NCBI GenBank assembly: GCA_026391075.1
Contig: JAPLES010000023.1
Location: 58,050 to 122,049 of the forward strand
From: Bacteroidota bacterium
GTDB lineage: Bacteria; Bacteroidota; Bacteroidia; Chitinophagales; LD1
DNA: 64,000 nt
Direction: 5' to 3'
Shown: positions 1 through 8,677 of the stretch, piece by piece
Numbering within the stretch: position 1 is the stretch's first letter
Layout of the letters: every line of letters starts with the position of its first letter
Position numbers and translations under genes: made by a program
Notes under the pieces: generated by a model
Seen by the model: the letters and a program-made list of their open reading frames with translations, nothing else
The model's database searches: none
Told to the model about the DNA's origin: nothing

Positions 1-743
1 CATTCTGTAAATGCAGTTTGCATTTCGGTTGATGCGTAAGTAGAAAACAATTTCAGACTCCATTTCTCCTGAATTCTTTTTGCCATTGTATTCGGAGATA
101 AATCAGCGTTGCGAACTGGTTCACCAATACAAATGGCGCGTTCAATTCCTAATTTGTTTACATCAATGTTGTTTGCTTCCGCATAATCAATCAACTTTAA
201 AATGAAACTTGGAACAGCAACAATTGCATTTGGTTTGAAGCGATGAATGTTTTCCCATTGCATTTGCGGAGAGATGGGACCAACACGAACAGCCGCTGCA
301 CCTAATTTTCTTATACCGAGATAGTATGCCATGCCTGCCATAAATTGTCGGTCGAGCGTGAGCATGAGTTGATACACATCTGTTGACTTTCCATTAGCGC
401 AGATGAAAGATTGCTCTTCGTTGTAAGCCAAACGTTGTAAATCATTTTCAGTTAAAGCAATAGTTACAGGAGAACCTGAAGTGCCAGAAGTGGTGGAATA
501 ATCAATGATTCTATTTTTCGGCACGCAGAGAAAATCAAAATTGTAATTGCTGAAATCTTCTTTGGTGGTAGTTGGAATTTGAACTAAATTTTCAAGTGAG
601 TTTATCGTTTCAATTTCAATTTCGTGCTTAGCAAAAAGTTTTTTGTAGTAAGGAGAATTCTCTTTGAGGTAAACTAGCTGCTCTTTCAGTTTGTATTCCT
701 GAAAAGATTTTATTGCGGAAAGAGATTGTGTTTGAATGTTCAT
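1..743 (-). CDS. PaaK-like acyl-CoA ligase / adenylate-forming enzyme (3' end outside window)
   Basis: The first 247 residues of an ANL-superfamily adenylate-forming enzyme, running off the left edge, so the C-terminal domain is not visible. The phosphate-binding loop TTSGTSGSP lies at residues 84-92, an A4-like CIGEP near 205, and an adenine-pocket-like YASTEM near 236. The family activates a carboxylic acid as acyl-AMP and passes it to CoA or a carrier protein; the substrate cannot be read here. The ATG (741-743) overlaps the acpS TGA as ATGA, so the two genes are probably translationally coupled. The overall look is closest to phenylacetate-CoA ligase-type proteins. Coupling to AcpS and a C45-type acyltransferase suggests carrier-protein chemistry, which is inference. 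Confidence 0.8.
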   Translation of the reverse strand, partial: MNIQTQSLSAIKSFQEYKLKEQLVYLKENSPYYKKLFAKHEIEIETINSLENLVQIPTTTKEDFSNYNFDFLCVPKNRIIDYSTTSGTSGSPVTIALTENDLQRLAYNEEQSFICANGKSTDVYQLMLTLDRQFMAGMAYYLGIRKLGAAAVRVGPISPQMQWENIHRFKPNAIVAVPSFILKLIDYAEANNIDVNKLGIERAICIGEPVRNADLSPNTMAKRIQEKWSLKLFSTYASTEMQTAFTE

Positions 744-1111
744 TTACTTTCAATTATTACAAAGGCAACTGCCGTTTCTTTAATGTGCGAAAGCGAAATA
801 TGAATTTGCCATCCTCCTTTTTGTTCAAATACCTTAAGTGTTTCTCCACTTAGTTCAATGAATGGTTTGCCGAGTTCATCATTCAGAATTTCAACTTCAT
901 TGATATTCATTTTGTCTCTCCACCCTGTGCCCAGTGCCTTGAAGAAAGCTTCTTTACCAGCAGCACGTGCCGCGAAACTCTGACACGATTTATCGCGTTC
1001 GCAATATTCAATTTCACGTTTTGAAAATACCTTTTCTTTCAACGCATCTTTCTCAATTGCTTTGCGCACACGCTCAACTTCTATTATGTCCGTGCCCGTT
1101 CCCAATATCAT
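740..1111 (-). CDS. acpS: holo-[acyl-carrier-protein] synthase
   Basis: Transfers 4'-phosphopantetheine from CoA to a serine of acyl carrier protein. The 123-residue length is normal for the AcpS group. The N-terminal GTDIIEVERV carries the Mg-binding Asp8, and AARAAGKEAFFKALGTG (residues 47-63) carries the second metal ligand Glu54. The start ATG overlaps the stop of the upstream C45-type gene and the stop overlaps the start of the downstream ligase, both as ATGA, so the three are one translationally coupled unit. It may be the housekeeping AcpS or one dedicated to a neighbouring carrier protein outside the window; the sequence alone does not decide. Confidence 0.95.
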   Translation of the reverse strand: MILGTGTDIIEVERVRKAIEKDALKEKVFSKREIEYCERDKSCQSFAARAAGKEAFFKALGTGWRDKMNINEVEILNDELGKPFIELSGETLKVFEQKGGWQIHISLSHIKETAVAFVIIESK

Positions 1112-2784
1112 TGCACCGCTTTTATTTCTTCCCGCATTTTATCGGCTTCGTGTGTATCGTTAATTTCTTTCGTCAGCGCTAAATCAAAATATTTTTTGGC
1201 TGAAGCCTTATCGCTTTTTGCTTTGTAATACTCGCCCAAGTAAAAATACGTTTCCCAAAATTCAGGATTGAATTGAATGAAGTTGTTTGCTGTATTCTTT
1301 TCGTTGTTCAATTCCTTCTTGTCGTTCGTAGCGTGTTTTATTTCCTGTTTCAGTTCGCGCCATTGCAAAAAGTTTTCCCAATCGGCAGACAACAAAAATG
1401 AATCGGCAGGAATGGCTAAGGCAGTTTCATTTAATTCTCGATTCTCTTTCATTGAAGGCGCTTCAATAAATATTTTTTTCAAATCGTAACAAACAAATTC
1501 TCCTTCCTGATAAGGATTCGCACTTACCCAAAACCGTAACTTCTCAGGTTGAAAAATAATAGCATGATGTGAAATCAATTGATTCAATGCTTTCTCATTT
1601 CCTATTCCAATGTTTTTGTCCTGCTGTCCTCGTTGGTCGCGAAGAATTGAAGCCACATTTTTATAATCGAGTTTGGCACTACGATTCATCAATTCTTCCA
1701 AACGATGGAAGCGATACATCGAAGCACTGGTCGCGATGTTCTCGATGTTGTTTTTATCGTTTTTGAAACTGTCGCTTTGATAATGATTAGCGCATAAAAT
1801 AAAATCAGTATCGCTGTTGAACAGAATAGTTTTAGTGATGCTCTTTTCAATCAACGAAGTTTTATGGTCGGGTGCAGAACCAATCATCAGCGTTTCGCAG
1901 ACAAAAGTTTTTCTCCTTTTAGCAATGGAATATGCTTCGTCAATATTGTTGGCGTATTGCAAAATCTCTCTTGCCAAAATTGAAATAGGGGTAGTTGCAC
2001 CATTCGGAATATCACTCTTGGCAGCATTGATGGTAATCGTAATTCCCTTTTCATTCATGCCCGAAACACAACCCATAAAACCCGCCCAGGTAATCATGAC
2101 GAACTTGTTCCCTTGTTTCGGATTGCAGAAGTAAACGATTTTGTTTTCGGAAAATTTATCGCCCAAATAAAAATCAAGATTGCGACCGATAATCATAGAG
2201 GAATCGGCACTTCGCTCATTCCATGCGGCAAAGGAAGTGCAACCAACCAATGCCAAACTTTGCAAGGCATGACCAATGTCGTGCGCGGCATGATAATTCA
2301 ACATTCTATCGTAAGCAGGGTTGATAAAATCAAACTCGTGCGGAGCCGAAAATGATTCTCCGTAAATCTCCAGCTTATTTTCTTCAGGAAAATTTTCATC
2401 TAAATGGCGATTGAACACACGAGTAAACCAACCAAGATATTTTAAGTAAGAATTGTTGGGAACAAGATTATGGATTTGGTCAACGAAGGCGACCTCTTGT
2501 GAATACAACAATTCCTTTTCAAGTTTACCTCTAATTACTCCGCGCTCAAAAGGTTCGCCTTCTATATACTCTTCCCACAAACCGCTTTCGTTTTTGCGCA
2601 ACCAGTTATTGCCAATGCGGTAAAAGTTTTCTCCAACTTTCTCGCGCTGTAAATTCAAACTTGATTTATCTTTTACTTCGGGAATATGCGGAGCTAAGCC
2701 ATATTGAATATAGAGATACCCCACCAGCAAAAGCAGAAGAAGAAAACCAAAAGTGTAAGCGAGAAATTTTAAAACTCTTTTCAT
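1108..2784 (-). CDS. C45-type acyltransferase/amidohydrolase (acyl-CoA:6-APA acyltransferase-like), membrane-anchored
   Basis: About 558 residues. The start at 2784 is chosen because it puts MKRVLKF directly before a hydrophobic anchor (about residues 5-28); a further-upstream start would lie in the repeat at 2797-2855. The motif GCTSF (nucleophile Cys near residue 182) followed by GRNLDF is typical of the C45/linear-amide Ntn-hydrolase group, which cleaves or forms amide bonds and matures by self-cleavage before the Cys. The last 60 residues resemble a TPR-like helical pair (YFYLGEYYKAKSD). It is probably periplasmic and anchored by the N-terminus. Related proteins occur in aryl-polyene/flexirubin clusters; the substrate is unknown here. 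Confidence 0.8.
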   Translation of the reverse strand: MKRVLKFLAYTFGFLLLLLLVGYLYIQYGLAPHIPEVKDKSSLNLQREKVGENFYRIGNNWLRKNESGLWEEYIEGEPFERGVIRGKLEKELLYSQEVAFVDQIHNLVPNNSYLKYLGWFTRVFNRHLDENFPEENKLEIYGESFSAPHEFDFINPAYDRMLNYHAAHDIGHALQSLALVGCTSFAAWNERSADSSMIIGRNLDFYLGDKFSENKIVYFCNPKQGNKFVMITWAGFMGCVSGMNEKGITITINAAKSDIPNGATTPISILAREILQYANNIDEAYSIAKRRKTFVCETLMIGSAPDHKTSLIEKSITKTILFNSDTDFILCANHYQSDSFKNDKNNIENIATSASMYRFHRLEELMNRSAKLDYKNVASILRDQRGQQDKNIGIGNEKALNQLISHHAIIFQPEKLRFWVSANPYQEGEFVCYDLKKIFIEAPSMKENRELNETALAIPADSFLLSADWENFLQWRELKQEIKHATNDKKELNNEKNTANNFIQFNPEFWETYFYLGEYYKAKSDKASAKKYFDLALTKEINDTHEADKMREEIKAVQ

Positions 2785-2796
2785 TTCAATAAGGTT

Positions 2797-2855
2797 AACA
2801 CAAAGGCGCGAAGGCGCAAAGAAATTCAACTTCGTGTCTTTGCGTCTTTGTGTTT
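2797..2855. repeat. Inverted octamer repeat (CACAAAGGCGC type)
   Basis: The left arm 2797-2823 is built of octamer-like units (CACAAAG / GCGCGAAG / GCGCAAAG). The right arm 2831-2855 is its near-complement (TCTTTGCG / TCTTTGTG). They can fold into a long hairpin with a short loop, in the gap between the oxidoreductase and the C45-type gene. Repeats of this composition are widely dispersed in Bacteroidota genomes. There is no poly-T tail, so it is not a classical terminator. Confidence 0.75.
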
Positions 2856-2856
2856 A

Positions 2857-4380
2857 TCAATTTTTGTTCGCTCCTAAAATTTTATTCAACAAATATTCCT
2901 TCCCAATAACTGCCCCGCAAGTTACCAAAGCACTTTCGGTAACGCCCAACACACCATGCAAATTTATATTCTGCCCGGTCAAAAACAGATTAGGCACTTT
3001 TGTTTTCACCGAAATCATCGTCTTCATCGGATCGTTAAAGTCTTTCACAATGCCATACATATTGCCGTCAACAGTTCCCATATAATCTCTGTATGAAAGA
3101 GGCGAAGAAGTATAATAGGATTGAATGCAGTCGCGAATATTCGGAAACTTAACAGCGATTGTGTCCAGCAGTTTTTCTGCCTTCTGCTTTTTAAATTCCT
3201 GATACTCTTCGTTGCGGTTGCTCTCTTCAAGTGTAGTATTGAAACTGTCTTTCCATTTTTCAACTTCATCAAATCGCATGTAAGTCATCACCGTAATGGC
3301 TTCAGTAAATTCATTTTGCTTTTCAGGAACTTCTTCAAAGAGAGCATACATGCTCGGAAAGTTGTCGGGTTTGTAATCAACACAAGTCCAAACATTTTCT
3401 TCGTTGAAATAATAGTAATTGCGATTGCGAAAAGGGAAAATGCTCGGCTTCAAAATCAAATACAAAACAAAAGTGGAAATAGAATTCTCCAATGAACTAA
3501 TGCGATTGCGATAAGCCGGACGGATTGCATCCGTCTCTGTCATCGCAAGAGTTTTGGCGGGATGGATATTCGAAATGAAAACTTCCGCTTCAATCTTTTC
3601 CCCTGTGCTTAGTGTTACAGATTTTGCATTTCCATTTTCTACATCAATGCTTTTCACGTCATGCTTACGCAAAACTTCCCCGCCATTTTCTTTGATGATG
3701 CGCGCCATCAGTTTCACAATTTGGTCGCCACCGTTTTTTATTTTATAGGCACTTTCGATATAGCTGTTTACCACCAGTGCATGAACATATAAAGGTGTTT
3801 TTTCTGTTCCGGCATACAACAGATTTGTTCCCGCCAAAACATTTTGCAGTTTTTTATTTGGTGTTAGTTGTTCGAAATAATCTTTTGCGCTTGTCGAAAG
3901 CATCTCCATGTTTTCTATCTCTCCTTCGCGTAAATTATAGAGCGGAACACTATCGCAAATGCGTTTCATATCACTGCAATATTTTTCAATTACTTCTTCT
4001 TCATCCGAAAATTTTGAAAGTAGTATACGTTTAAAATTTTCGTAGCCCATGCCATAAGGATATTCCTCGATGTCATCTTTAAACATTACTACATCAAAAC
4101 CTTCTTCATCCATACGCGCGGTTTCTAATCGTTGCATGATGCCGAGGTAATTGAAAATTTTATAGAGCGAATTCTCTTTGGATAAACCACCGATGTAATG
4201 CACACCGGTATCGAAGGTTACTCCTTCGCGTTTGAATGTTTGCAGGCTTCCGCCTATCTGTTCATTCTTCTCAATAATGCAAACACGGTTGCCTTCTTTG
4301 CTTAGAATAGTGCCGCACACCATTCCGCCCAAACCACTGCCGATGATGACAACATCAAAATGTTTTTTGCTGATTTCCAT
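2857..4380 (-). CDS. FAD-dependent oxidoreductase of the retinol saturase / carotenoid isomerase (CrtI-like) group
   Basis: 507 residues. The N-terminal Rossmann dinucleotide-binding motif VVIIGSGLGGMVCG is followed by IIEKNEQIGGS, which is the FAD-binding pattern of the phytoene desaturase family. The C-terminal LFLTGQNINLHGVLGVTESA is the second FAD-contact motif characteristic of RetSat/CrtISO-like members. These enzymes reduce, desaturate or isomerise conjugated polyenes or retinoids, or act on other hydrophobic substrates. It is the second gene of a minus-strand run after the cytochrome (30-bp gap). With AcpS and ligase genes next to it, a role on a polyene product is attractive but unproven; no carotenoid genes are in view. 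Confidence 0.85.
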   Translation of the reverse strand: MEISKKHFDVVIIGSGLGGMVCGTILSKEGNRVCIIEKNEQIGGSLQTFKREGVTFDTGVHYIGGLSKENSLYKIFNYLGIMQRLETARMDEEGFDVVMFKDDIEEYPYGMGYENFKRILLSKFSDEEEVIEKYCSDMKRICDSVPLYNLREGEIENMEMLSTSAKDYFEQLTPNKKLQNVLAGTNLLYAGTEKTPLYVHALVVNSYIESAYKIKNGGDQIVKLMARIIKENGGEVLRKHDVKSIDVENGNAKSVTLSTGEKIEAEVFISNIHPAKTLAMTETDAIRPAYRNRISSLENSISTFVLYLILKPSIFPFRNRNYYYFNEENVWTCVDYKPDNFPSMYALFEEVPEKQNEFTEAITVMTYMRFDEVEKWKDSFNTTLEESNRNEEYQEFKKQKAEKLLDTIAVKFPNIRDCIQSYYTSSPLSYRDYMGTVDGNMYGIVKDFNDPMKTMISVKTKVPNLFLTGQNINLHGVLGVTESALVTCGAVIGKEYLLNKILGANKN

Positions 4381-4410
4381 TAGATGGAAGGATGAGAAAA
4401 GCCGGTTAGT

Positions 4411-5034
4411 TTACTGTTTTAACGTAGCCATGTATTGAACCACTGCATTCAAATCTGCCTCGGTCAACACATCTTCTTTAAAGCCCGGCATGGCATTTTT
4501 ACCTGAGCGTATGAGAAGTTTCTTTTCCTCATCGGTCAGTTTTGTGAGCGACAAATCTTTTGCTCCGCTAACTCCGCCATTGCCTATTTGACCGTGGCAC
4601 TGTGCGCACTTGTTTGCGTAAATTAATTTGCCCGCAATAATCGGGTCTTCAATTGCAGATGTATCTACTTTGGCTCCAGTCTTGGCCTTCTTATTCATTT
4701 CGGCTAAGCCGTAACTCATTACAATCAGGAACACCGCGACAAAAGCAAGAATTTTATTTCCCTTCTTGAAACCGATAATTGCCAATGGGATTGAAGCGAG
4801 AACGCAAATAATTTTTACCGTTAACAAAGTAGAAAGAGCCGCTCCGCTAACTAACATTCCAATTCCTGTAGCCAGAAATCCGAAACTCAAAATCATTTCA
4901 GGAACCTTAGTAATTTTTGAATACTTAGCTAATTGTTCGTTGCGGTTCAAAAGCAGAAGAATCAATTTGGCAACATAATGGAGTAAGAATAGAAGAACAA
5001 AAAGTTTGTGGCTGTGAAGTAGACCTGTATACAT
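4411..5034 (-). CDS. membrane-anchored c-type cytochrome with SirB-like N-terminal helices
   Basis: 207 residues. The first about 115 residues contain four hydrophobic segments resembling small SirB-type membrane proteins. A mono-haem cytochrome c domain follows, with CAQCH at 143-147 and a likely axial Met in NAMPGF near 182. The haem domain is expected on the periplasmic side and to carry electrons; the partner is not visible. The gene is the first of the minus-strand run and ends 30 bp before the FAD oxidoreductase, so the cytochrome could be its redox partner, which is inference. Confidence 0.85.
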   Translation of the reverse strand: MYTGLLHSHKLFVLLFLLHYVAKLILLLLNRNEQLAKYSKITKVPEMILSFGFLATGIGMLVSGAALSTLLTVKIICVLASIPLAIIGFKKGNKILAFVAVFLIVMSYGLAEMNKKAKTGAKVDTSAIEDPIIAGKLIYANKCAQCHGQIGNGGVSGAKDLSLTKLTDEEKKLLIRSGKNAMPGFKEDVLTEADLNAVVQYMATLKQ

Positions 5035-5078
5035 AGTTTATTTTTTGTGCAGCGAATATAGAGGGAAAAGCGAAGCGA

Positions 5079-5486
5079 TTACAAATACTCAATCTTCACT
5101 TGGAGATCGGCAAATTTTTTAATCATGGCGCTGACTCCGCAATATTTTTCCTGCGAAAGGTTGACGGCTTTCTCCATTTTGCTTTTGTCTTCCTCTTTTA
5201 GTTTGATGAAATAAGTAAGGTGAATGGTGTGATAAGTTTTCGGATGCTCTTTGGTCAGTTCGCCTTCTACATCAATTTTAAAATCAGAAAACTCAACGCG
5301 CATTTTGCGCAGCAGGTCAACTACATCAATAGCCGTGCAGCCCGCAAGTGATGAAAGAATCAATGCTTTTGGTCTTACACCTGTCGAGATACTTTCCTCG
5401 GCTCCATCAATACGGATTGCCTTTCCGTTTTGATGCGCATCGAATTTTTCTTCGCCAAGATGTGTCAATGAAATTTTGTGGCTCAT
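5079..5486 (-). CDS. OsmC/YhfA family protein
   Basis: 135 residues from the ATG at 5484-5486. This start is chosen because the in-frame upstream extension is translated from the dispersed repeat at 5513-5573. The family's two reactive cysteines are visible, in SSLAGCTAIDVVDLLR (Cys50) and KYCGVSAMI (Cys116). OsmC-type proteins reduce organic or fatty-acid hydroperoxides through a Cys pair, though the YhfA branch is less well characterised. It is a single gene between the M1 peptidase and the cytochrome, 45 bp from the latter. Confidence 0.85.
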   Translation of the reverse strand: MSHKISLTHLGEEKFDAHQNGKAIRIDGAEESISTGVRPKALILSSLAGCTAIDVVDLLRKMRVEFSDFKIDVEGELTKEHPKTYHTIHLTYFIKLKEEDKSKMEKAVNLSQEKYCGVSAMIKKFADLQVKIEYL

Positions 5487-5512
5487 GGAATTATTTTTTG
5501 ATTGAAGAGAGA

Positions 5513-5573
5513 TGTCACGCAGAGCTTGTCGAAGCGTAAAAGCCAAGAATCCTTCGACAGGCTCAGGATGACA
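5513..5573. repeat. Dispersed palindromic repeat, copy 1 (TGTCACGC...CTTGTCGAAG type)
   Basis: The left arm 5513-5536 and right arm 5551-5573 are imperfect complements of about 23 bases (core GAGCTTGTCGAAG / CTTCGACAGGCTC) around a 14-base loop. A second copy lies at 36337-36398. It sits between the OsmC gene and the M1 peptidase gene. The type recurs in many Bacteroidota genomes and looks REP-like. Confidence 0.85.
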
Positions 5574-5587
5574 TTTCCTTTTGGGTT

Positions 5588-7333
5588 CTATAATTTCTTC
5601 ACTTCAATATACATCAGGTCTTCGTTCACTTTAAAGTCGGTTTCCTTTTTTAGTTTAACAGTAGTGGTTTGAAATTCGTTGGTTCCCTTCAACATCTGCT
5701 TCGAATTTTCGATGGTAAAAACAAACGCGGGCATTCTAAAATCCTTTGCATTAACCGCCCACCGATAGCTTAATTCGAATTCGCCTTTCTTCAGCTTTTT
5801 CAATTTGTATTCAAACACCGGAATTTTCGGAAACTTCAAATACTGTTCAAAAACAGGCAACAAATCTTTTCCTGTTTTGCGGCAGAAATACATGGCCACG
5901 TTTTCATAACTCACATTCTTCATTTTAAAACTGGTGTCGCACATGCCTTTGATAATACTCCACCATTTTTCATCGTCATTTACAATAGAGCGCAGTGTAT
6001 TAATAAACAACGCGCCTTTGCTATACATATCGCCATCGCCTTCTTCGTTTACTCCGTAAACTCCTGCCACCGGCTTTTCATTGCCCATGTGTTTCTTCTT
6101 TTTGTTGATGTATTGAATGGCGGTATCGTGACCAAGCATGCACTCCACATAAATTGATTCGGTATAAGTGGCAAAGCTTTCGTGAATCCACATATCGGCA
6201 ATGTCTTTACAACTTACACTATTGCCCCACCACTCGTGTGCACTTTCGTGAATGATGATGTAATCGAAATCGAGACCTATACCCGAGTAATCGTTACCGG
6301 CATAACCCGTGAGATATCTATTGCCATAAGCAATGGCGCCCTGATGCTCCATACCGAGATAAGGCGTTTCCACGAGCGCGTAACCATCTTTCCAGAAAGG
6401 ATATTTGCCGAGATATTTTTCGTAGCACTTCAACATCGGCTTCACTTGCGTGAACTGCAATTTTGCTTTATCTAGATTGTAGCGCATTACGTAATAATCG
6501 AGCGCGAGTTTTGAATTATCATCTGCTATATACTCCTCACTGAACTGAACGTAATCGCCAATGTTGAGTGTAACATTGTAATTGTTGATGGGATAATGAA
6601 CAAACCAATGAAACGAAGTAGTCGTATCTATTTCTTCGCGGCTTTCCATTTCATTACCATTTGAAATGCAGCGCAAACCATCGGGCACATTGCACCAAAT
6701 GCTCATGCTGTCTGGTTCATCACCCAAATAATCTTTGCAGGGCCACCAGCAACTTGCCCCCATGCCTTCGCAGGCCACAGCAATCCAGGGTTTGCCGTTT
6801 TTATCGTGTGTCCAGGTGAAGCCACCATCCCAGGGTGCGCGTTTAGCAATAATAGGTTTGCCATTGTAGCGAACTTCAATTTCGCCATTTAAGCCGCGTT
6901 TCATAAAATCATTCAAATCCACAAACACAGCATTGAACTCTCTGCGGTATTTAACCGACTCACCGTTTTGTTTAATCGAAACAATATTCATGTTATCGAA
7001 CAAATCAATTTGCATGGTTTTGAAATCATCAATGGCTTTGAACACAATTCTGTTTGTTCCTGAAACAGATTGTGTGGCGGTATCGATTTTCACTTTCAAA
7101 TCATAGAAAGTAACATCGTAGCAAGTGCGCTCGTGACGCAATCCTCCGCGCAAACTATCGGCACGGGTGTATTCTTTCTTTTGGTCAGTGAGGGATTGAG
7201 CGAAGGAAGGTTGAAGATTAAATATTGAATATTGAATACAAAGAAAGATTGGAAGTACTTGTTTCCAACTCTTTTTTATTGACCGCTTTGCGTTGCTCTT
7301 GTATTTCATTTGCTCATTTGCCAATTTACTCAT
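5588..7333 (-). CDS. M1 family metallopeptidase (aminopeptidase N-like), exported
   Basis: 581 residues, with a secretion signal ending near SFAQ (residues 43-46). The zinc motif HESAH (362-366) and the third ligand Glu385 in WIHESFATY are intact, and the exopeptidase motif is GMEHQGA (327-333). The family removes N-terminal residues from peptides in the periplasm. The length covers the N-terminal beta domain and the catalytic domain but not the large C-terminal helical domain of full-size aminopeptidase N. The start is uncertain: 7333 or 7309 (residue 9), because the first codons lie in an octamer repeat. Residues 30-41 of the signal peptide are encoded by a heptamer array (7211-7245). Confidence 0.9.
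   Translation of the reverse strand: MSKLANEQMKYKSNAKRSIKKSWKQVLPIFLCIQYSIFNLQPSFAQSLTDQKKEYTRADSLRGGLRHERTCYDVTFYDLKVKIDTATQSVSGTNRIVFKAIDDFKTMQIDLFDNMNIVSIKQNGESVKYRREFNAVFVDLNDFMKRGLNGEIEVRYNGKPIIAKRAPWDGGFTWTHDKNGKPWIAVACEGMGASCWWPCKDYLGDEPDSMSIWCNVPDGLRCISNGNEMESREEIDTTTSFHWFVHYPINNYNVTLNIGDYVQFSEEYIADDNSKLALDYYVMRYNLDKAKLQFTQVKPMLKCYEKYLGKYPFWKDGYALVETPYLGMEHQGAIAYGNRYLTGYAGNDYSGIGLDFDYIIIHESAHEWWGNSVSCKDIADMWIHESFATYTESIYVECMLGHDTAIQYINKKKKHMGNEKPVAGVYGVNEEGDGDMYSKGALFINTLRSIVNDDEKWWSIIKGMCDTSFKMKNVSYENVAMYFCRKTGKDLLPVFEQYLKFPKIPVFEYKLKKLKKGEFELSYRWAVNAKDFRMPAFVFTIENSKQMLKGTNEFQTTTVKLKKETDFKVNEDLMYIEVKKL
7211..7245. repeat. Heptanucleotide array (TTGAATA) inside the M1 signal peptide
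   Basis: Five consecutive 7-base units: TTGAAGA, TTAAATA, TTGAATA, TTGAATA, CAAAGAA. On the minus strand they encode the hydrophobic core of the signal peptide (LCIQYSIFNLQ) without interrupting the frame. Confidence 0.75.
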
Positions 7334-7342
7334 CTGCTAATT
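7309..7342. repeat. Octanucleotide array (GCAAATGA, minus strand) at the M1 peptidase start
   Basis: Read on the minus strand the units are GCAGATGA, GTAAATTG, GCAAATGA, GCAAATGA. Several in-frame ATG codons come from the repeat itself, so the true start codon of the M1 gene is ambiguous. Confidence 0.65.
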
Positions 7343-7403
7343 TGAATCTCCGAAATTGAAATAAATTGCCGACTTATTCGTGTTCACTAAAATGATTTAA
7401 GAA

Positions 7404-8639
7404 ATGTTGCAGTCAATTATCTTCTTCTCTATTGTGTTTTCGGTGTATGGTGCGTTTGAATATTACGGATGGCAGGCAGTAAGAACTGCTTTTCAGCCGC
7501 AGAATATTAAACAGGCAAAATGGATTTACTGGGGGCTTTCAGCAACGCTGTTTATTCTGTTTGCATCGTATCGTCCTTTGCTTTACAAATATTTACCAAA
7601 AACATTTGCCATGTACTTTGCGCTGGTCTTTGTTTTGCTTTTATTGTGCAAACTCATTGTATTTTTATTTCTGTTTCCCGAAGATGTGGTTCGCTTCTTC
7701 AGATTCATCGTTTCTAAATTTTCTTCTTCCTTTTCACCTGTGCCTGGCGGAATTTCGCGCAGCGAGTTCCTTAGTAAATTTGCCTTGTTTGCAGCGGCTA
7801 TTCCCGCAGCTACTTTAGTTTATGGTGTGGTGGTGAATGCTTACAACTATCGTTTTCGAAAAGTGGCAGTTAAGTATCCGAATTTGCCCGAAGCTTTTAA
7901 TGGTTTTAAAATTATTCAGCTCAGTGATATTCACTCGGGAAGTTTTACCAAGACCGAACCGCTGGTGAAAGTGATTGAAAAAATAAATACGCTCAATGCC
8001 GATGTTATTTTGTTCACCGGTGATTTAGTGAATAATGTTTCGAGCGAGATGGAGCCGTTTATGGAAGTGTTCAATAAACTGAAAGCGAAGCACGGTGTAT
8101 TTTCTATTACAGGCAATCATGATTATGGTGATTATGTTTCATGGGATACCGAAGCAGAGAAGCGCGCCAACTTTGAACAGTTTATAACCATACATAAAAA
8201 TTTAGGTTGGGATTTGCTGCTGAACGAAAACAGAATACTGGAACGCAACGGTGAAAAGATTGCGATTATAGGTATAGAGAACTGGGGCGGTGGTCACTTT
8301 GCCAAATATGGAAAGTTTGATGTGGCGTATAAAGGCACCGAGGAAATTCCTTTTAAGATATTGATGAGTCACGACCCATCGAGTTGGGATAATCGTGTGC
8401 GCAAAGAATTTCCTGAAACGGATTTAACCCTTAGCGGACATACACATGGTGCGCAGTTTGGTGTAGAAAACAAATGGCTGCGCTGGAGCCCTTCGCAATA
8501 CATTTATAAGCAGTGGGCTGGTTTGTATAACGAAGGCAAACAATTTTTATATGTGAACCGCGGCTTCGGGTTTTTGTTTTACCCAGGCAGAGTGGGCATA
8601 TTGCCGGAGGTGACGGAGATTACGTTATTGAGGGAATAG
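7404..8639 (+). CDS. membrane-bound metallophosphoesterase (YkuE-like)
   Basis: 411 residues. There are four or so hydrophobic segments in the first about 145 residues, then a calcineurin-like phosphoesterase domain with the ordered motifs SDIH (174-177), TGDLVNN (from 205), GNHDYGDY (237-244) and SGHTHG near the C-terminus. This is the full di-metal site. Relatives such as YkuE and LpxG act on membrane lipids or lipid A precursors; the substrate here is unknown. It is divergent from the M1 peptidase gene, and no terminator is seen between it and the convergent T9SS gene. Confidence 0.9.
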   Translation: MLQSIIFFSIVFSVYGAFEYYGWQAVRTAFQPQNIKQAKWIYWGLSATLFILFASYRPLLYKYLPKTFAMYFALVFVLLLLCKLIVFLFLFPEDVVRFFRFIVSKFSSSFSPVPGGISRSEFLSKFALFAAAIPAATLVYGVVVNAYNYRFRKVAVKYPNLPEAFNGFKIIQLSDIHSGSFTKTEPLVKVIEKINTLNADVILFTGDLVNNVSSEMEPFMEVFNKLKAKHGVFSITGNHDYGDYVSWDTEAEKRANFEQFITIHKNLGWDLLLNENRILERNGEKIAIIGIENWGGGHFAKYGKFDVAYKGTEEIPFKILMSHDPSSWDNRVRKEFPETDLTLSGHTHGAQFGVENKWLRWSPSQYIYKQWAGLYNEGKQFLYVNRGFGFLFYPGRVGILPEVTEITLLRE

Positions 8640-8677
8640 TTGACGGTTGGCGTTATAAACAAGAGCATATAACTAAA

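Noticed and set aside
1277..1489. Many antisense ORFs of 60-170 codons throughout the window
   Set aside because: They are opposite to well-supported genes and have no start signals or protein-like composition of their own.
2785..2829. Longer N-terminus for the C45-type protein
   Set aside because: The extra codons translate the inverted octamer repeat; the ATG at 2784 directly precedes the membrane anchor.
5487..5546. Longer N-terminus for the OsmC protein
   Set aside because: The extension is translated from the dispersed palindromic repeat, and OsmC proteins start near MSHKISL.
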